Positions 23,704-33,067 of a DNA stretch of 62,427 bases are shown piece by piece. How positions within the stretch are numbered: the first letter of the stretch is position 1; each line of letters opens with the position of its first letter. The translations under genes were made by a program, and so were the position numbers. The notes under the pieces were generated by a model, which saw nothing but the letters and a program-made list of their open reading frames with translations, made no database searches and was not told the origin of the DNA. Origin of the DNA: Weissella cibaria (lineage in GTDB: Bacteria > Bacillota > Bacilli > Lactobacillales > Lactobacillaceae); assembly GCF_004521965.1 (NCBI RefSeq), contig NZ_SDGK01000016.1:1-62427 (forward strand). Reading direction: 5' to 3'.

Positions 23704-24483
23704 ATGTTCTCATATCACTCGCTCGCATCCGCCACATTGGCAATGCGTCGCACTATCCCGGCACCTCACCAATTGTGGGATGCTATCAACCCGGTCACAA
23801 TGGTCCGGGAACTCGTCACCTTAAATCGACGGGAGCACCTGTTACTTGGCAGTATGTTGACCGCCTCGTTGATCGCCTTTGCTTTCCAACACGATTACTC
23901 GACAATTGGCTGGATTGGCTTATTAACCTCGTTTGCCACGGCATTTAACCTAATTCTGGTTGATCGTGGCCGGTTAACGAATTACGGTTGGGGCTTAATC
24001 TCAACCAGTACTTGGCTGATAATTGCCTTTCATAATCGGTTAATCGGTGACATATCATCACAACTGTTCTATTTTATCGCACAGTTCGTTGGTATTGCCG
24101 TTTGGCACCGGTCAATTACCGCCTCGCAAAATGATGCCGTTGTACCAAGACGGCTCACCAACACGATGGTCATTTGGGCCGCTGGCTCTTCACTGCTATT
24201 ATATGGTGCAAACGTCGCGCTATCCCATGCACTCCTCGGTAATCAAATTTATTTGGATGCCTCGTTGCTGGTACTGGGTATTATTGGCCAGATTTTAATG
24301 ACCTACGGGTACCGGTCACAGTGGGTTGCTTGGCTCATTCTGGACGTCATTAAAGTCATCATTTGGGCTGTACAACTCCGTCATGGCGGGGCCGCGGCAC
24401 TATCGATGTTGGTGCTGCAAATTAGCACTTTGATTAATGGCCTCTACGGTGCTTACTTATGGTTCCGGCCGCAAACTGCATAA
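23704..24483 (+). CDS. pnuC: PnuC-type nicotinamide riboside transporter
   Basis: 259-aa membrane protein with about seven hydrophobic helices. ATG 23704 follows CGGAGGAA. PnuC hallmarks: cytosolic N-terminal helix then LLGSMLTASLIAFAF, LLTSFATAFNLILVDRGRLTNYGWG, FYFIAQFVGIAVWH, SQWVAWLILDVIKVIIW, and C-terminal INGLYGAYLWF, the aromatic-rich segment of the substrate channel. Facilitated uptake of nicotinamide riboside for NAD synthesis is known for the family; the substrate is inferred. Plus strand, with its own leader and terminator. Confidence 0.82.
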   Translation: MFSYHSLASATLAMRRTIPAPHQLWDAINPVTMVRELVTLNRREHLLLGSMLTASLIAFAFQHDYSTIGWIGLLTSFATAFNLILVDRGRLTNYGWGLISTSTWLIIAFHNRLIGDISSQLFYFIAQFVGIAVWHRSITASQNDAVVPRRLTNTMVIWAAGSSLLLYGANVALSHALLGNQIYLDASLLVLGIIGQILMTYGYRSQWVAWLILDVIKVIIWAVQLRHGGAAALSMLVLQISTLINGLYGAYLWFRPQTA

Positions 24484-24493
24484 TAACTAATAC

Positions 24494-24538
24494 AAAGGGT
24501 GTAACCGTCACCGGCAAGTCGACTGGTTACACCCTTTT
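24494..24538. terminator. bidirectional terminator
   Basis: AAAGGGTGTAACC pairs with GGTTACACCCTTT; A and T tails on both sides. Shared by pnuC (+) and the YdcF-like gene (-). Confidence 0.85.
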
Positions 24539-24551
24539 AAAATGATTAAAT

Positions 24552-25193
24552 TCACTGTAAATAGGTCGTATAACCCTGCGCAATTAGGTATTCATACGCC
24601 CTTAGAACTTGATCTGGCATAGTCACTGGAACCTGGAAACCCTGGTCCGGGTACGTCAACAAACGTTGCGTATCGCCCACCAATAGCGCAATCATACGTT
24701 CAAGCGGTACATCAGCAGTTGGATATTGTTCAAATGGCAAGGCTGGTGAATCGATATACCAATCAACTTCAGGCCATTGTCGTTGCGCCGTCGCCATCGC
24801 CCGGAGACCGAGATACGTCTTACTGACAATCAGGCCACTTCGGACGGTGATCTGCTTTGATGCCAACAAGCGCTTCGTAAATTGAAAGTTTTGACCAGAA
24901 TTGGTCGACTCGTTTTCAATGAAAATTTTATCAGCAGGTACACCAGCTGCCTGCATTACCTCTGCATATTTTTCAGCTTCCGGAATTAGCCAGAGAGCAC
25001 GGGTGATTTTGCCAAAACCACCAGCTGCCACAATGAAGTCAGCTTTACCTTGCAGAAATAGCTCGGCCGCATGTTCTGCCGGGCGCAAGTCATGCGATCC
25101 CATCGTCAGGATAAAATCCGCATGGTCGGTAGGTCGTTCTTGATGATGAAAGTCATATAACACTTTGGCAGCTGTTAATATTTTTTCGTTCAT
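24552..25193 (-). CDS. YdcF-like (DUF218) protein
   Basis: 213 aa from ATG 25193 (CGGAGGG upstream). DUF218 fold: HADFILTMGSHDLRPAEHAAELF, ADFIVAAGGFGKIT, then the signature IENESTNSGQNFQFTKRLL, GLIVSKTYLGLRAMATAQRQWPE. Members bind AdoMet or act in envelope metabolism, and many are soluble like this one (no membrane helix). Substrate unknown. Single-gene unit. Confidence 0.82.
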   Translation of the reverse strand: MNEKILTAAKVLYDFHHQERPTDHADFILTMGSHDLRPAEHAAELFLQGKADFIVAAGGFGKITRALWLIPEAEKYAEVMQAAGVPADKIFIENESTNSGQNFQFTKRLLASKQITVRSGLIVSKTYLGLRAMATAQRQWPEVDWYIDSPALPFEQYPTADVPLERMIALLVGDTQRLLTYPDQGFQVPVTMPDQVLRAYEYLIAQGYTTYLQ

Positions 25194-25246
25194 TACGCAC
25201 CCTCCGTCCCTAGCATTATAAAGTTTCTGTCTGTACATTCATTATA

Positions 25247-25661
25247 CTACTTCACATACTTCAGACTAACTAACTTGTTATCGCCCAAATCAGCAATCTC
25301 GGTAACCTTAAACCAACTGCCATGCTTGATCAAATATTCTTCCTCAATCTTCCAATCTGATAAATTGCCGATATAAGCTCCCGTTGACTTGCCCTTTAGC
25401 AACGTAATTTCAAGGACGATGCCCGTACCGTACTTCTTAGCAATTTCTTGATCAAACGTTTGGCCCAGGTTTGGCTGTACTGACTAAACTCGGGTTCGCC
25501 CTTCGACATTTTGGTTGCTGGATCCTGATGATTCAAGGTCAGTCCATCTTGTGAAAACCCTTCATCATTCAACATGTAGACGTACTTATCTGTATCAATT
25601 TTAGGCAAGTCAGTCGACGTCACAGTGTAGCCACCCAAATCGACATAAGGTCCCGACAGCT
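25247..25661 (-). pseudogene. remnant with ADP-ribosyltransferase-like C-terminus
   Basis: Two frames joined by a shift near 25480. The first reads GPYVDLGGYTVTSTDLP, KYVYMLNDEGFSQDGL, KMSKGEPEFSQYS; the second PNLGQTFDQEIAKKYGTG, then GAYIGNLSDWKIEEEYLIKH and GSWFKVTEI to TAG at 25247. The last part matches the end of the ADP-ribosyltransferase exoenzyme fold (GAYI...E-x-E...LI..GS.FKV), including the bi-glutamate motif. The head of the domain is not visible, so it is a fragment. It follows the broken helicase in the same direction and could be its lost C-terminal part. Confidence 0.5.
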
Positions 25662-27165
25662 TCAGTGTTCACCATAGTCACCAGCCATATTGCTCTGGCG
25701 CAGACTGGTCACCTCACCATATTCACTCGTCGTGTACCCGAATTGATGTGATTGATCATTGTTATAAAATATAACCTTCGCGCCAATAAAGAAGCCACCA
25801 CGACCATACTTGCCACGCTTCGTAAATGGGATGATTTCGTCCATACCAGCTGATAGGTGGTTGAAGAAGTACTCATTAATCTGGGCAACGCGCTGATTTG
25901 TATATGCGAGAATCATCGTGTCATCCAACTCGAGATGCTGCATTTTGTCTTGTAACATATTCCGGTACGTTTCAGTCTGGTACAGCTGTGTTTGTCGCAA
26001 GTAATTCGCATCTGCTGCTCGAGCATGAGCGATAAACTCACGCAATTGCGCATTCCGCGCACCATGGTTATTTTGGAAAATAAAGCCAGTGCCAAAGGTC
26101 CGGAGCATGCGAATCAAATCACCCGTCACAGATAAGGCGTCTTCGTCTAAACTCACTGGTGGTAATTGCGCATCATCACCAATCAGTATAAAACGAGTAT
26201 CCGGACTGAAAAAGGCCACCAGTTGTGCCATCATCTCCATAGTCATCATAGATACCTCATCAACAATGACCGTTTTAACCGACTTGAAGGCTTGGGCGGT
26301 ATCCGTATTAGTGCCGACTGATTGAACCGTGCCAACCGTCTGGAACCCATTATCAACCAAATTCAACTCAGCTTTGTGAGTTGGTGCCAAGGCCACGACC
26401 TGATCCGTCTGCAGAATATTTCCCAATATAAACGTCTTACCGCTACCACCAACACCTAACAAGGCCACTACCCGGCGTGGCTCATGACGCAACCACTGGA
26501 TAAAGTCCGCCTGTTCACCAAGTGGCTTAAAGTTTTCCACTTGTTCGCGGAACGGTAGCACGCGATCCGTCGTCGCAGCAATCGCCTTCCGGACTGTCCG
26601 TTCAGCTGCTAGCTTCTGTTTCAGGTATAAATATCCAGATGATTCATCGTCATTGGTAAAGCCAAACTCTGATGATTGCATCAACGGCAAAGACCGGAAA
26701 CGTTGACGTTCTTGCACTGGTAATACTTCACCAGCCTGCTTAAGCATTACTAAATCGTCGACCGCGGCCAAGTGCTTCAACACTTGACCGCCCGTTTGAC
26801 GACTCTCATCCAAGAGTTGTTCAACGATTGCCTTATTAAACTTCGGTACCTGCAGTAACGCAAAGGCCTTGGACAATCCCCATTTCTGTTGGAAATAAGC
26901 ATTTCCTCCAAGTAATCATTAAAAGCCGACATATAACGAATGTCCGACATCAGTGGCAGATACTTATCATAGTAAGTCCGTGATTCCAGCACAGATGCAC
27001 TCATATACCCTGGGATATTCGTCCAACGAGGCGTGGTCAAACGTAATTCGTGCCATTCACGGTCGCCTAATATAGTAATCTGCTGATAACTCAGCCCATC
27101 CACGAAAATATAGGCTGATTGTATTCTTTTTCGGTCGTCATCACAATCGGATTACCGTTCGAGGC
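25662..27165 (-). pseudogene. broken AAA/SF1-type (RecD-like) helicase
   Basis: The main frame (to 26876) has Walker A LLGVGGSGKTFILGN, Walker B VIVDEVSMMTMEMM, GDDAQLPPVSLDED and ILAYTNQRVAQINEYFF, i.e. a RecD/Pif1-like helicase; the C-terminal motifs are missing after SEYGEVTSLRQSN. The N-terminal part is in another frame (VDGLSYQQITILGDREWHEL, ASVLESRTYYDKYLP, AFNDYLEE) and joins by a one-base loss near 26895; a further shift near 27130 leads to NGNPIVMTTEKEYNQ. At least two indels. Upstream, the frame connects through a TGA to the TPR frame at 27169, so both may be one former gene. Confidence 0.75.
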
Positions 27166-27168
27166 CAA

Positions 27169-27588
27169 TCAATCTAATCGTACCTGCATGCGCGATTTCA
27201 AAACCGGTTTGTCCTCAGTCTGCGTTGCCGCAACTTGCCAAATTTGTTTCTGAATCTTTTCTAAACGCTCATTCTTTAATCCACGCGCAGCAGCCCGCTT
27301 AATGAATTTTTGAGCCGTGTCGGCGTCTTCGTCACGCAACGCTAACTTGGCTAAATAAAAATAAGCATTCGCTAGCTTCGTCTTTGTCATTGGTCGTTGC
27401 CGCACGTACCCGGCTAATACTTCGGCTGAACGGTCATTCTGTTTCAAGGCAAACAACGCCCGGCCGTAATAATACGCCACTGCACGATACTGCAGGTCTT
27501 GGTCATACAACTTAGCCAGCAAGTGTTCTGCTTGCACATGGTCTTTCGTTTTCACTAGGCTACGGGCTTGGTCATACATCTCTTGCAT
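27169..27588 (-). CDS. TPR-like protein, possibly 5' part of the broken helicase gene
   Basis: 139 aa with two to three tetratricopeptide-like helix pairs: YDQARSLVKTKDHVQAEHLLAKL, AVAYYYGRALFALKQNDRSAEVL, ANAYFYLAKLALRDEDADTAQKF. Ends RMQVRLD with TGA, after which the same frame continues LASNGNPIVMTTEKEYN into the helicase remnant; TGA may replace a Trp codon. No ribosome site precedes the helicase part, which supports one original TPR-helicase gene. As it stands it could still make a small TPR protein. Confidence 0.6.
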   Translation of the reverse strand: MQEMYDQARSLVKTKDHVQAEHLLAKLYDQDLQYRAVAYYYGRALFALKQNDRSAEVLAGYVRQRPMTKTKLANAYFYLAKLALRDEDADTAQKFIKRAAARGLKNERLEKIQKQIWQVAATQTEDKPVLKSRMQVRLD

Positions 27589-27740
27589 CTCGTAACCTCA
27601 TCTCTTTTTTACTCGGATATCTATTTTACCACAGCAGAACGGGCGCCCATCTGATTCGATGCCCGCCCGTTTTAGATTACTTATCAGAAATTTTTGATTC
27701 CGTTGGATTCTGTAGGACATACCCCTCAGGTCGTGATAGC

Positions 27741-28103
27741 TTAATGCTGTACCCCTTTTTCCTTAAACATCTCGGCCACCTCACCAATTAACTTATGACG
27801 CATGTATTCATCGCGGTCCAAAAAGTCTAAGCCAGCTGCTAAATCTTGATCATTTTCAACAGTCACTCCGACCTCAGCCAGGGCTTGTTTAGCACGCTGT
27901 TGGACCATTTCAGCATCATTGCGATAGTTTGCCATCAGCCGCCACAAAATTTCTCCTAAGATCACATCCCCATTCTGGGTATGCAACGCACTCGTTACTT
28001 CCTTAGCCATGTATTGTTGCAAGCCAGCCCCGTAAACACGTAAGGCACGAACACCCTGCAATGTTTCATCATTCATTTGGTGCTTAAAAATATCAACTGC
28101 CAT
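27741..28103 (-). CDS. hypothetical protein, 120 aa
   Basis: ATG 28103 follows GGAGGAG. Starts MAVDIFKHQMNDETLQGVRALRVYG; helical throughout, with LGEILWRLMANYRNDAEM and LDFLDRDEYMRHKLIGEVAEMF. Acidic, soluble, no motif recognised. Lies between two degraded genes but is itself intact. Confidence 0.65.
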   Translation of the reverse strand: MAVDIFKHQMNDETLQGVRALRVYGAGLQQYMAKEVTSALHTQNGDVILGEILWRLMANYRNDAEMVQQRAKQALAEVGVTVENDQDLAAGLDFLDRDEYMRHKLIGEVAEMFKEKGVQH

Positions 28104-28276
28104 CAAAATACTCCTCCAAACATTATGTTTTACCATGATGCCGGATAAACGTGAACATGCAGTAGGCGAAACTTGTAACAGTCTGACCAGATTGTGAAAG
28201 ATCCGTTACGCTTCTAATTGGTCTAGACAAAACCAGATATCTATCGGTTGATTTTTACAATTTACACAAAGTCAGC

Positions 28277-29223
28277 ATGCAGCAGGACTTCGGGTTCAGT
28301 AACGTACAAAAAGGAATGGTAATGTCTGCCTTCTTCATTGGAAACGCTGCCATGCAAGTTCCGGCCGGAATTTTAAATACAAAGCTTGGGTCAAAGCCCC
28401 TTTTAACATTTGCGATGGCTGGCATTTCCGAGATTATCGTGCTTTTGGTCGTGTCTCCCGTCCTAGCCGATTATGGTTGGCAACGTGCTTTCTGGATGAT
28501 TGCTGGTGCTTCAGTTATCGTTGGAATTATCCTACGCCTTGTCCTACCTAGCGACAAGCACGCTAAAAACCTCACTACTGACATCACAGAGGAGAAGCCT
28601 GTTGCTGAAGACGTCCCGGCTGCGAAACTTCTAGAAGTTATTAGCGAACCTTTTGTTTGGTTGCTCGGTATCTTAAACTTCACGATTAACGCGATGATGT
28701 ATGGCATGATTAATTGGATACCTTCTTACCTGATACAATCAGTCGGTCTAAGTACGATTGTTCAAAGACACATCGCAGCCGTTGGTGGTGCTGCCTTCTT
28801 GGTGGGTGCAATCGGCGGTTCATATATCGTTGGTAAGTTCTTCTTTGGGAAGGAAAAACGGTGATTGGCATCGCGGGTATGCTTGGGGTACTGAGTCTAT
28901 TTGCCGCCTCGATGTCAACCGATACTGGGTTAATTACCGTTGCCCTTTCACTTGGCGAGTTCTTCTCAGCAACTACATTTGTAACATTGATGTCATTGCC
29001 AGTTAAGCGTTTTGCGGCCCACAAGTTTGGTCCCTCATACGCCATTGTTGCAACTGGCGGTATCTTGGGTGGTATCATCTCACCAACATTGATAGGTTTA
29101 CTGGTTGATATGGCCAGTGGTGCCTAGTTCATGGTATTTATGTACTTTGTCATTTTGGGTGTGTTGCTATTTGTTTTTCACGTTTCATTCCAAAGCACAA
29201 GCCTGTCGAAAACGAGGTGAATT
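28277..29223 (+). pseudogene. broken major facilitator transporter
   Basis: Transmembrane segments of an MFS carrier in pieces: FGFSNVQKGMVMSAFFIGNA, VPAGILNTKLGSKPLLTFAM and GWQRAFWMIAGASVIVGII to a stop at 28864; then, one base out of frame, VIGIAGMLGVLSLFAASM, LPVKRFAAHKFGPSYA and GGIISPTLIGLLVDMASGA, a TAG at 29125, and FMVFMYFVILGVLLFVF. The first membrane helix is absent and there is no ribosome site. At least one indel, one nonsense codon and a 5' truncation. Loop and helix pattern recall organic-anion or sugar-phosphate MFS proteins; substrate unknown. Confidence 0.82.
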
Positions 29224-29226
29224 AAT

Positions 29227-29475
29227 ATGGAAACCGTCCTTACCCGCATTCCAGTTGCTGAACAACTTAAATAGCGCCGTTGGATGAACCAACACGCTAA
29301 AGCCTCGTTTGAAGAATTTGAAACCATAGCCTACATTAAGAACTTGCTTCGTGATGTACCTTGTTTAACCATCGACAAGCCTTCCCCAACCGGCTTAGTC
29401 ACAACGTTGCACGGTGGTCACCCGGGCAACGGAAAAAATTGGCTAATGAATGATATAGCTTTTGAAATTCGGTAA
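29227..29475 (+). pseudogene. fragment of M20-family amidohydrolase/peptidase
   Basis: ATG 29227 after GAGGTG reads METVLTRIPVAEQLK, a TAG, then in frame NQHAKASFEEFETIAYIKNLL and IDKPSPTGLVTTLHGGHPG, the N-terminal region of M20 N-acyl amino acid amidohydrolases (normally HPE.S..E..T..YI). The frame then leaves the family and stops at 29475; the metal-binding core is missing. Directly follows the MFS remnant, a usual transporter-amidohydrolase pairing. Confidence 0.65.
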
Positions 29476-29779
29476 ACTGCCTCTTCAGGTCATCCGTAAT
29501 TAGTTCGGATGACTGAATTGCCTGTAATCTTGCGAAACTGCCCTGTGGCATATCCGCTGTCATGTCAAGTCGTAAAACACTACCGGCGATTGTATTAAAA
29601 GATATCGTCCTGTCACCACGATAAATTGCTTCACCAGCCGTACTATAATCGGCACTGTTCGGTGATAATGTATTTTCCCAATATTTTGCATAAAACTCTC
29701 GTGACTTGCCAGCACTGTTTGGATTGGCCGAGTATCAATCGTCAATGACTTCCGATGTAAAAAATAATTTATCCGTCAT
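29476..29779 (-). pseudogene. truncated gene of unknown family with in-frame TGA
   Basis: ATG 29779 follows AAGGAG: MTDKLFFTSEVIDD, TGA (29735-29737), then in frame YSANPNSAGKSREFYAKYWENT, DYSTAGEAIYRGDRTISFNT, VLRLDMTADMPQGSF, ITDDLKRQFTE, running into the M20 fragment. A nonsense codon and a truncated 3' end; the meeting point with the oppositely directed M20 remnant near 29460 is a rearrangement scar. Confidence 0.5.
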
Positions 29780-29880
29780 AACTATAATCTCCTTACCAAA
29801 TAGCTTAACATACCGTAAATCAGTGCGATTTTAAGTTAGATATTGCCACCATTAATCTCTCTTATATAACCGACAAACAT

Positions 29881-29922
29881 AAAACGACGACCGAATCGTT
29901 ATTAGAAATTCGGCGTCGTTTA
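29881..29922 (-). terminator. terminator of alsD
   Basis: AAACGACG-CCGAAT pairs with ATTCGG-CGTCGTTT (one bulged base), with A/T tails. Confidence 0.8.
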
Positions 29923-29937
29923 ATTTGTTACTGCGTT

Positions 29938-30672
29938 TTACTTGTTCAATACCGGCACCGGTTGTTCATCTTCAGCAGCGTGAATGTCGGCATCCAACTC
30001 CGCCATATCCACTGCTTCATGGGTACGAAATGCTGCGTCATTAATTGGCAAGTGTAACTGAAAATCATCGAACACCGTTAATTTGCCAGTTAATTCCTCA
30101 GCGCTAAATTCCAAGACATGGCCCGCAAATTGGCGATCATCGCTAATAAAGTGCACATGCCAACCAGCTGATGTGGCGCCTTGATACAATTCTGGGGAAT
30201 AGTAGCCGACTAACGTTCCTGCAACGTGTTCCCGTTCAAACGTTGGTTGATTCTTAGTTAATTCAAGCAATGATGGGAATGGCTCATTCGCCTTTGGTGC
30301 GACACGAACTAAGACTTGGTTCATCACACCATGCAAGACAATTGCTGAGAAGTTGTTCGCCAAATGACGCTTCTCGACTAAATCAATATTTGCTATTGTC
30401 ACATCAGATAGCGTGATTCGATCTGTCACATCGCGACCATCATGTACTGTTGAGAACGGCGTGGTTGCCGTCAAATCGGTAATGTGGTTTACAGTCCCCG
30501 TTGCATCAGCTTGATAAACTTCACCATCCAAAATTACAACTTCACCATCGACGCCATGCAAGGTACCGATTCCCGTATCACCGTGCTTTAGTAACTCACT
30601 AAGCTCCAGTGTTCCGCCCAGCTGACCAGCTATTAATGCTGCTAACGTACCATGTTGATAAACAGTTGTCAT
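29938..30672 (-). CDS. alsD: alpha-acetolactate decarboxylase
   Basis: 244 aa, normal family length. Starts YQHGTLAALIAGQLGGTL; conserved LLKHGDTGIGTLHGVDGEVVILDG and the zinc/active-site region GTLVGYYSPELYQG..AGWHVHFISDDRQFAGHVLEF with three His. Converts acetolactate to acetoin, a pH-neutral outlet for pyruvate that complements pyruvate oxidase in this window. The acetolactate synthase gene is not adjacent. A TATAAT at 30707-30712 (minus) gives a likely promoter; G-rich ribosome site before ATG. Confidence 0.95.
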   Translation of the reverse strand: MTTVYQHGTLAALIAGQLGGTLELSELLKHGDTGIGTLHGVDGEVVILDGEVYQADATGTVNHITDLTATTPFSTVHDGRDVTDRITLSDVTIANIDLVEKRHLANNFSAIVLHGVMNQVLVRVAPKANEPFPSLLELTKNQPTFEREHVAGTLVGYYSPELYQGATSAGWHVHFISDDRQFAGHVLEFSAEELTGKLTVFDDFQLHLPINDAAFRTHEAVDMAELDADIHAAEDEQPVPVLNK

Positions 30673-30748
30673 TTCTACAACCCCCTCACCTTTATCTTCG
30701 ATGATTATTATAACCCTAAAACCTGAACATAACTGAAAATTAGTCTTT

Positions 30749-30781
30749 AAAAAAAGGGGCCAATCAACTGATTAGCCCCCG
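30749..30781 (-). terminator. terminator of parC
   Basis: GGGGGCTAATCAGTTGATTGGCCCC followed by T7 on the minus strand. Confidence 0.85.
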
Positions 30782-30784
30782 TTA

Positions 30785-33061
30785 TTATTGAATCTTTTTG
30801 AACGTTTGTGATTCACGCAGAACCGGTAGCTGACGCAATTGTACGCCGGCAATATTCAACAAATCTGTTTCAGGACCGTTGAGAATGTAAACGGCATCCA
30901 AATCGGCTGAGTTCTTCTTATCCACAAATGTCTGTGTACCAGCACCGGCCGCTGAAGCTTGTAGCTTAACGGCTGATAGCTTAATACGCTTATACTCTTC
31001 ACCACGAATGGCAATAATATCAAAGCTCTTAATTTCAATTTGGCTGACCAGTTGTACAAACAGCAGTTCATCACTACCATCCTTCACTGGATAGGCTTCC
31101 ACCGTCTTACGCAATGTCTTGGTCGTTAACTTAGATTCAGCCGTCGCAAAACGCTTCGCCAAACCACGCTTAGAAACCATAACAATTTCCGTACCAGCTT
31201 CATCAAGGTGCTTACGCGTTGTCCAAAGGACCACGCGATCATCACCAGTGTAGCCATTATCAGCAAACACAGCCATCGCTGCATCCCCACGATTATTATC
31301 GCGCGCCTTGTACTTCTTTAAGCTAGATAGCCCAACTTGCAACATGCGTCCATCAGCTGTAAACATTTCCAACCAATCATCGTCCGTTGTTTGCAGTACA
31401 AATTGGATTTCATCGTCCGTTTCAACTTCGCGCTTATCGGTCATCTTGATGTAACCGTAACGATCAATCGTAATCGTCACCGGGTTAATAATGACTGTCT
31501 TCGCTACCTTAGCCTTCAACTCAGATTCATCACCCAACGTGGTACGTCGTGAACCAAAGCCATCCTTCTTCAAGGCCTTGATTTGTTCGTCCAAACGTTC
31601 AGACAACAATTGCACACGTAAATCTGGCTCCTCGATATAACGCTTTGCCATCGCAATGCGTTCTTCCAGATCAGCCTTTTCATCTACCAACGCTTGCGTA
31701 TCCACACGGTTCAATTGGTAGACACGCATTGACGCAATCGCATCAGCTTGACGTTCCGTGAAGCTAAATGATGCCATTTGTGCCGGAATGGTCTTCAAGC
31801 CTTGCAAGACTTGCATCAAGTCCGCCTTACCATCCGTATTCTGGGCAGCGTGCACAATCGCTTGAATCATGTCAGGTACTTGAATCAGACCGTCAACAAT
31901 TTCTAGGCGCACAGACGCCTTTTCCAAATCTGCCTTATACTCACGCACGACCAACGTGTGTTGGAAGTTCGCCACTGTCTGCAAGTATTGCATCAGTGTG
32001 TAGCGCTTGGGTGTCAAACCATCCAAGGCCATCCATTCAAGTGAGTACGTTTGACGCAAATCCGTCTTTTGGAAAAGCAACGTCTTGGCTTGTTCGTGGT
32101 CATAATTGTTCTGCAATGTGACTTCGATTCGGACTTTGTTGTTAGCAATATCCTCATCCGTCGTGAAGTCATCAATTGACCGAATTGGCTTCAACTTACC
32201 ATCGGCAATCAAATCCTTCACCTTATCGAGGTAAGAATTAATTGATCCACCCATACGGTATGGTACTTCGGTGATAATCAATGTGTTCTTATCTTCGTCA
32301 GAATCAATAATTGTCCCGGCATTTTGGAACTTGCCCACACCAGTCTTGTAGTATGAACGGACATCGCCGTACAAGGTTCCACCCGTTGGCAAATCAGGGC
32401 CTTGCAGAATGCTAATTGCCTTATCAAGCGTCATCTTTGGCGCCTTGATGTATTGCTTCAGCAAACGCGTCGCATCAACTGGGTTGTGCGGTGCAATCGA
32501 ACTCGTAAAGCCAACCGCGATACCTGTCTTAACCCCGTTAATCAACAAATATGGCAACTTGGCCGGAAATACCCGTGGCATCCGCTTCGTATTGTCATAA
32601 TTATCTTCGTATGGAACCAACTTTTCAGATAGGTCATCCACCATCAATTGTCCGAAACGTGACAACCGTACTTCTGTGTAACGGGCCGCAGCGGCTGGGT
32701 TACCAGAAATGTCGGTAAATGAACCGTGTCCTTCGATTGGTGCTAATGGGAAGACGAAATTTTGCGTCAAGTAATCAACTGACCCGTAATTATCACCGTG
32801 GGGGTGCCAGTTTCCCATCACATCCCCAACCACCGTCTGTGACTTCTTAAACTTTGCGGTTGGAGACAACTTTGCCATTGTCATGGCGTACAAAATACGA
32901 CGTTGCACCGGCTTCAAACCATCCAGCACATTTGGCACTGAACGATCAGAAGCAACGGCAATACCGTAATTTGTAAATGCTTGCTTCATTGATTGATCGA
33001 GGTCTTCAACAACTGGCTTGTCGTGCTTCAAATCAATCTTGATTTTCTTTTTTGTCGCCAT
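30785..33061 (-). CDS. parC: divergent type IIA topoisomerase subunit A (ParC/GyrA family)
   Basis: 758 aa. Winged-helix/tower/exit-gate core: PNVLDGLKPVQRRILYAM, GNWHPHGD, and the active-site Tyr in AAARYTEVRLSRFG; a C-terminal region with beta-propeller-like blades. It departs from ordinary ParC/GyrA: after HPHGD comes NYGSVDYL where most have SSVYEAM, so the quinolone-contact Ser is Asn, and ISGNPAAAARYTEV replaces DGDPPAAMRYTEA. It follows parE by 6 bases. Strand-passing subunit of topoisomerase IV or of an extra paralogue; by position I call parC. Confidence 0.85.
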   Translation of the reverse strand: MATKKKIKIDLKHDKPVVEDLDQSMKQAFTNYGIAVASDRSVPNVLDGLKPVQRRILYAMTMAKLSPTAKFKKSQTVVGDVMGNWHPHGDNYGSVDYLTQNFVFPLAPIEGHGSFTDISGNPAAAARYTEVRLSRFGQLMVDDLSEKLVPYEDNYDNTKRMPRVFPAKLPYLLINGVKTGIAVGFTSSIAPHNPVDATRLLKQYIKAPKMTLDKAISILQGPDLPTGGTLYGDVRSYYKTGVGKFQNAGTIIDSDEDKNTLIITEVPYRMGGSINSYLDKVKDLIADGKLKPIRSIDDFTTDEDIANNKVRIEVTLQNNYDHEQAKTLLFQKTDLRQTYSLEWMALDGLTPKRYTLMQYLQTVANFQHTLVVREYKADLEKASVRLEIVDGLIQVPDMIQAIVHAAQNTDGKADLMQVLQGLKTIPAQMASFSFTERQADAIASMRVYQLNRVDTQALVDEKADLEERIAMAKRYIEEPDLRVQLLSERLDEQIKALKKDGFGSRRTTLGDESELKAKVAKTVIINPVTITIDRYGYIKMTDKREVETDDEIQFVLQTTDDDWLEMFTADGRMLQVGLSSLKKYKARDNNRGDAAMAVFADNGYTGDDRVVLWTTRKHLDEAGTEIVMVSKRGLAKRFATAESKLTTKTLRKTVEAYPVKDGSDELLFVQLVSQIEIKSFDIIAIRGEEYKRIKLSAVKLQASAAGAGTQTFVDKKNSADLDAVYILNGPETDLLNIAGVQLRQLPVLRESQTFKKIQ

Positions 33062-33067
33062 TATCTC

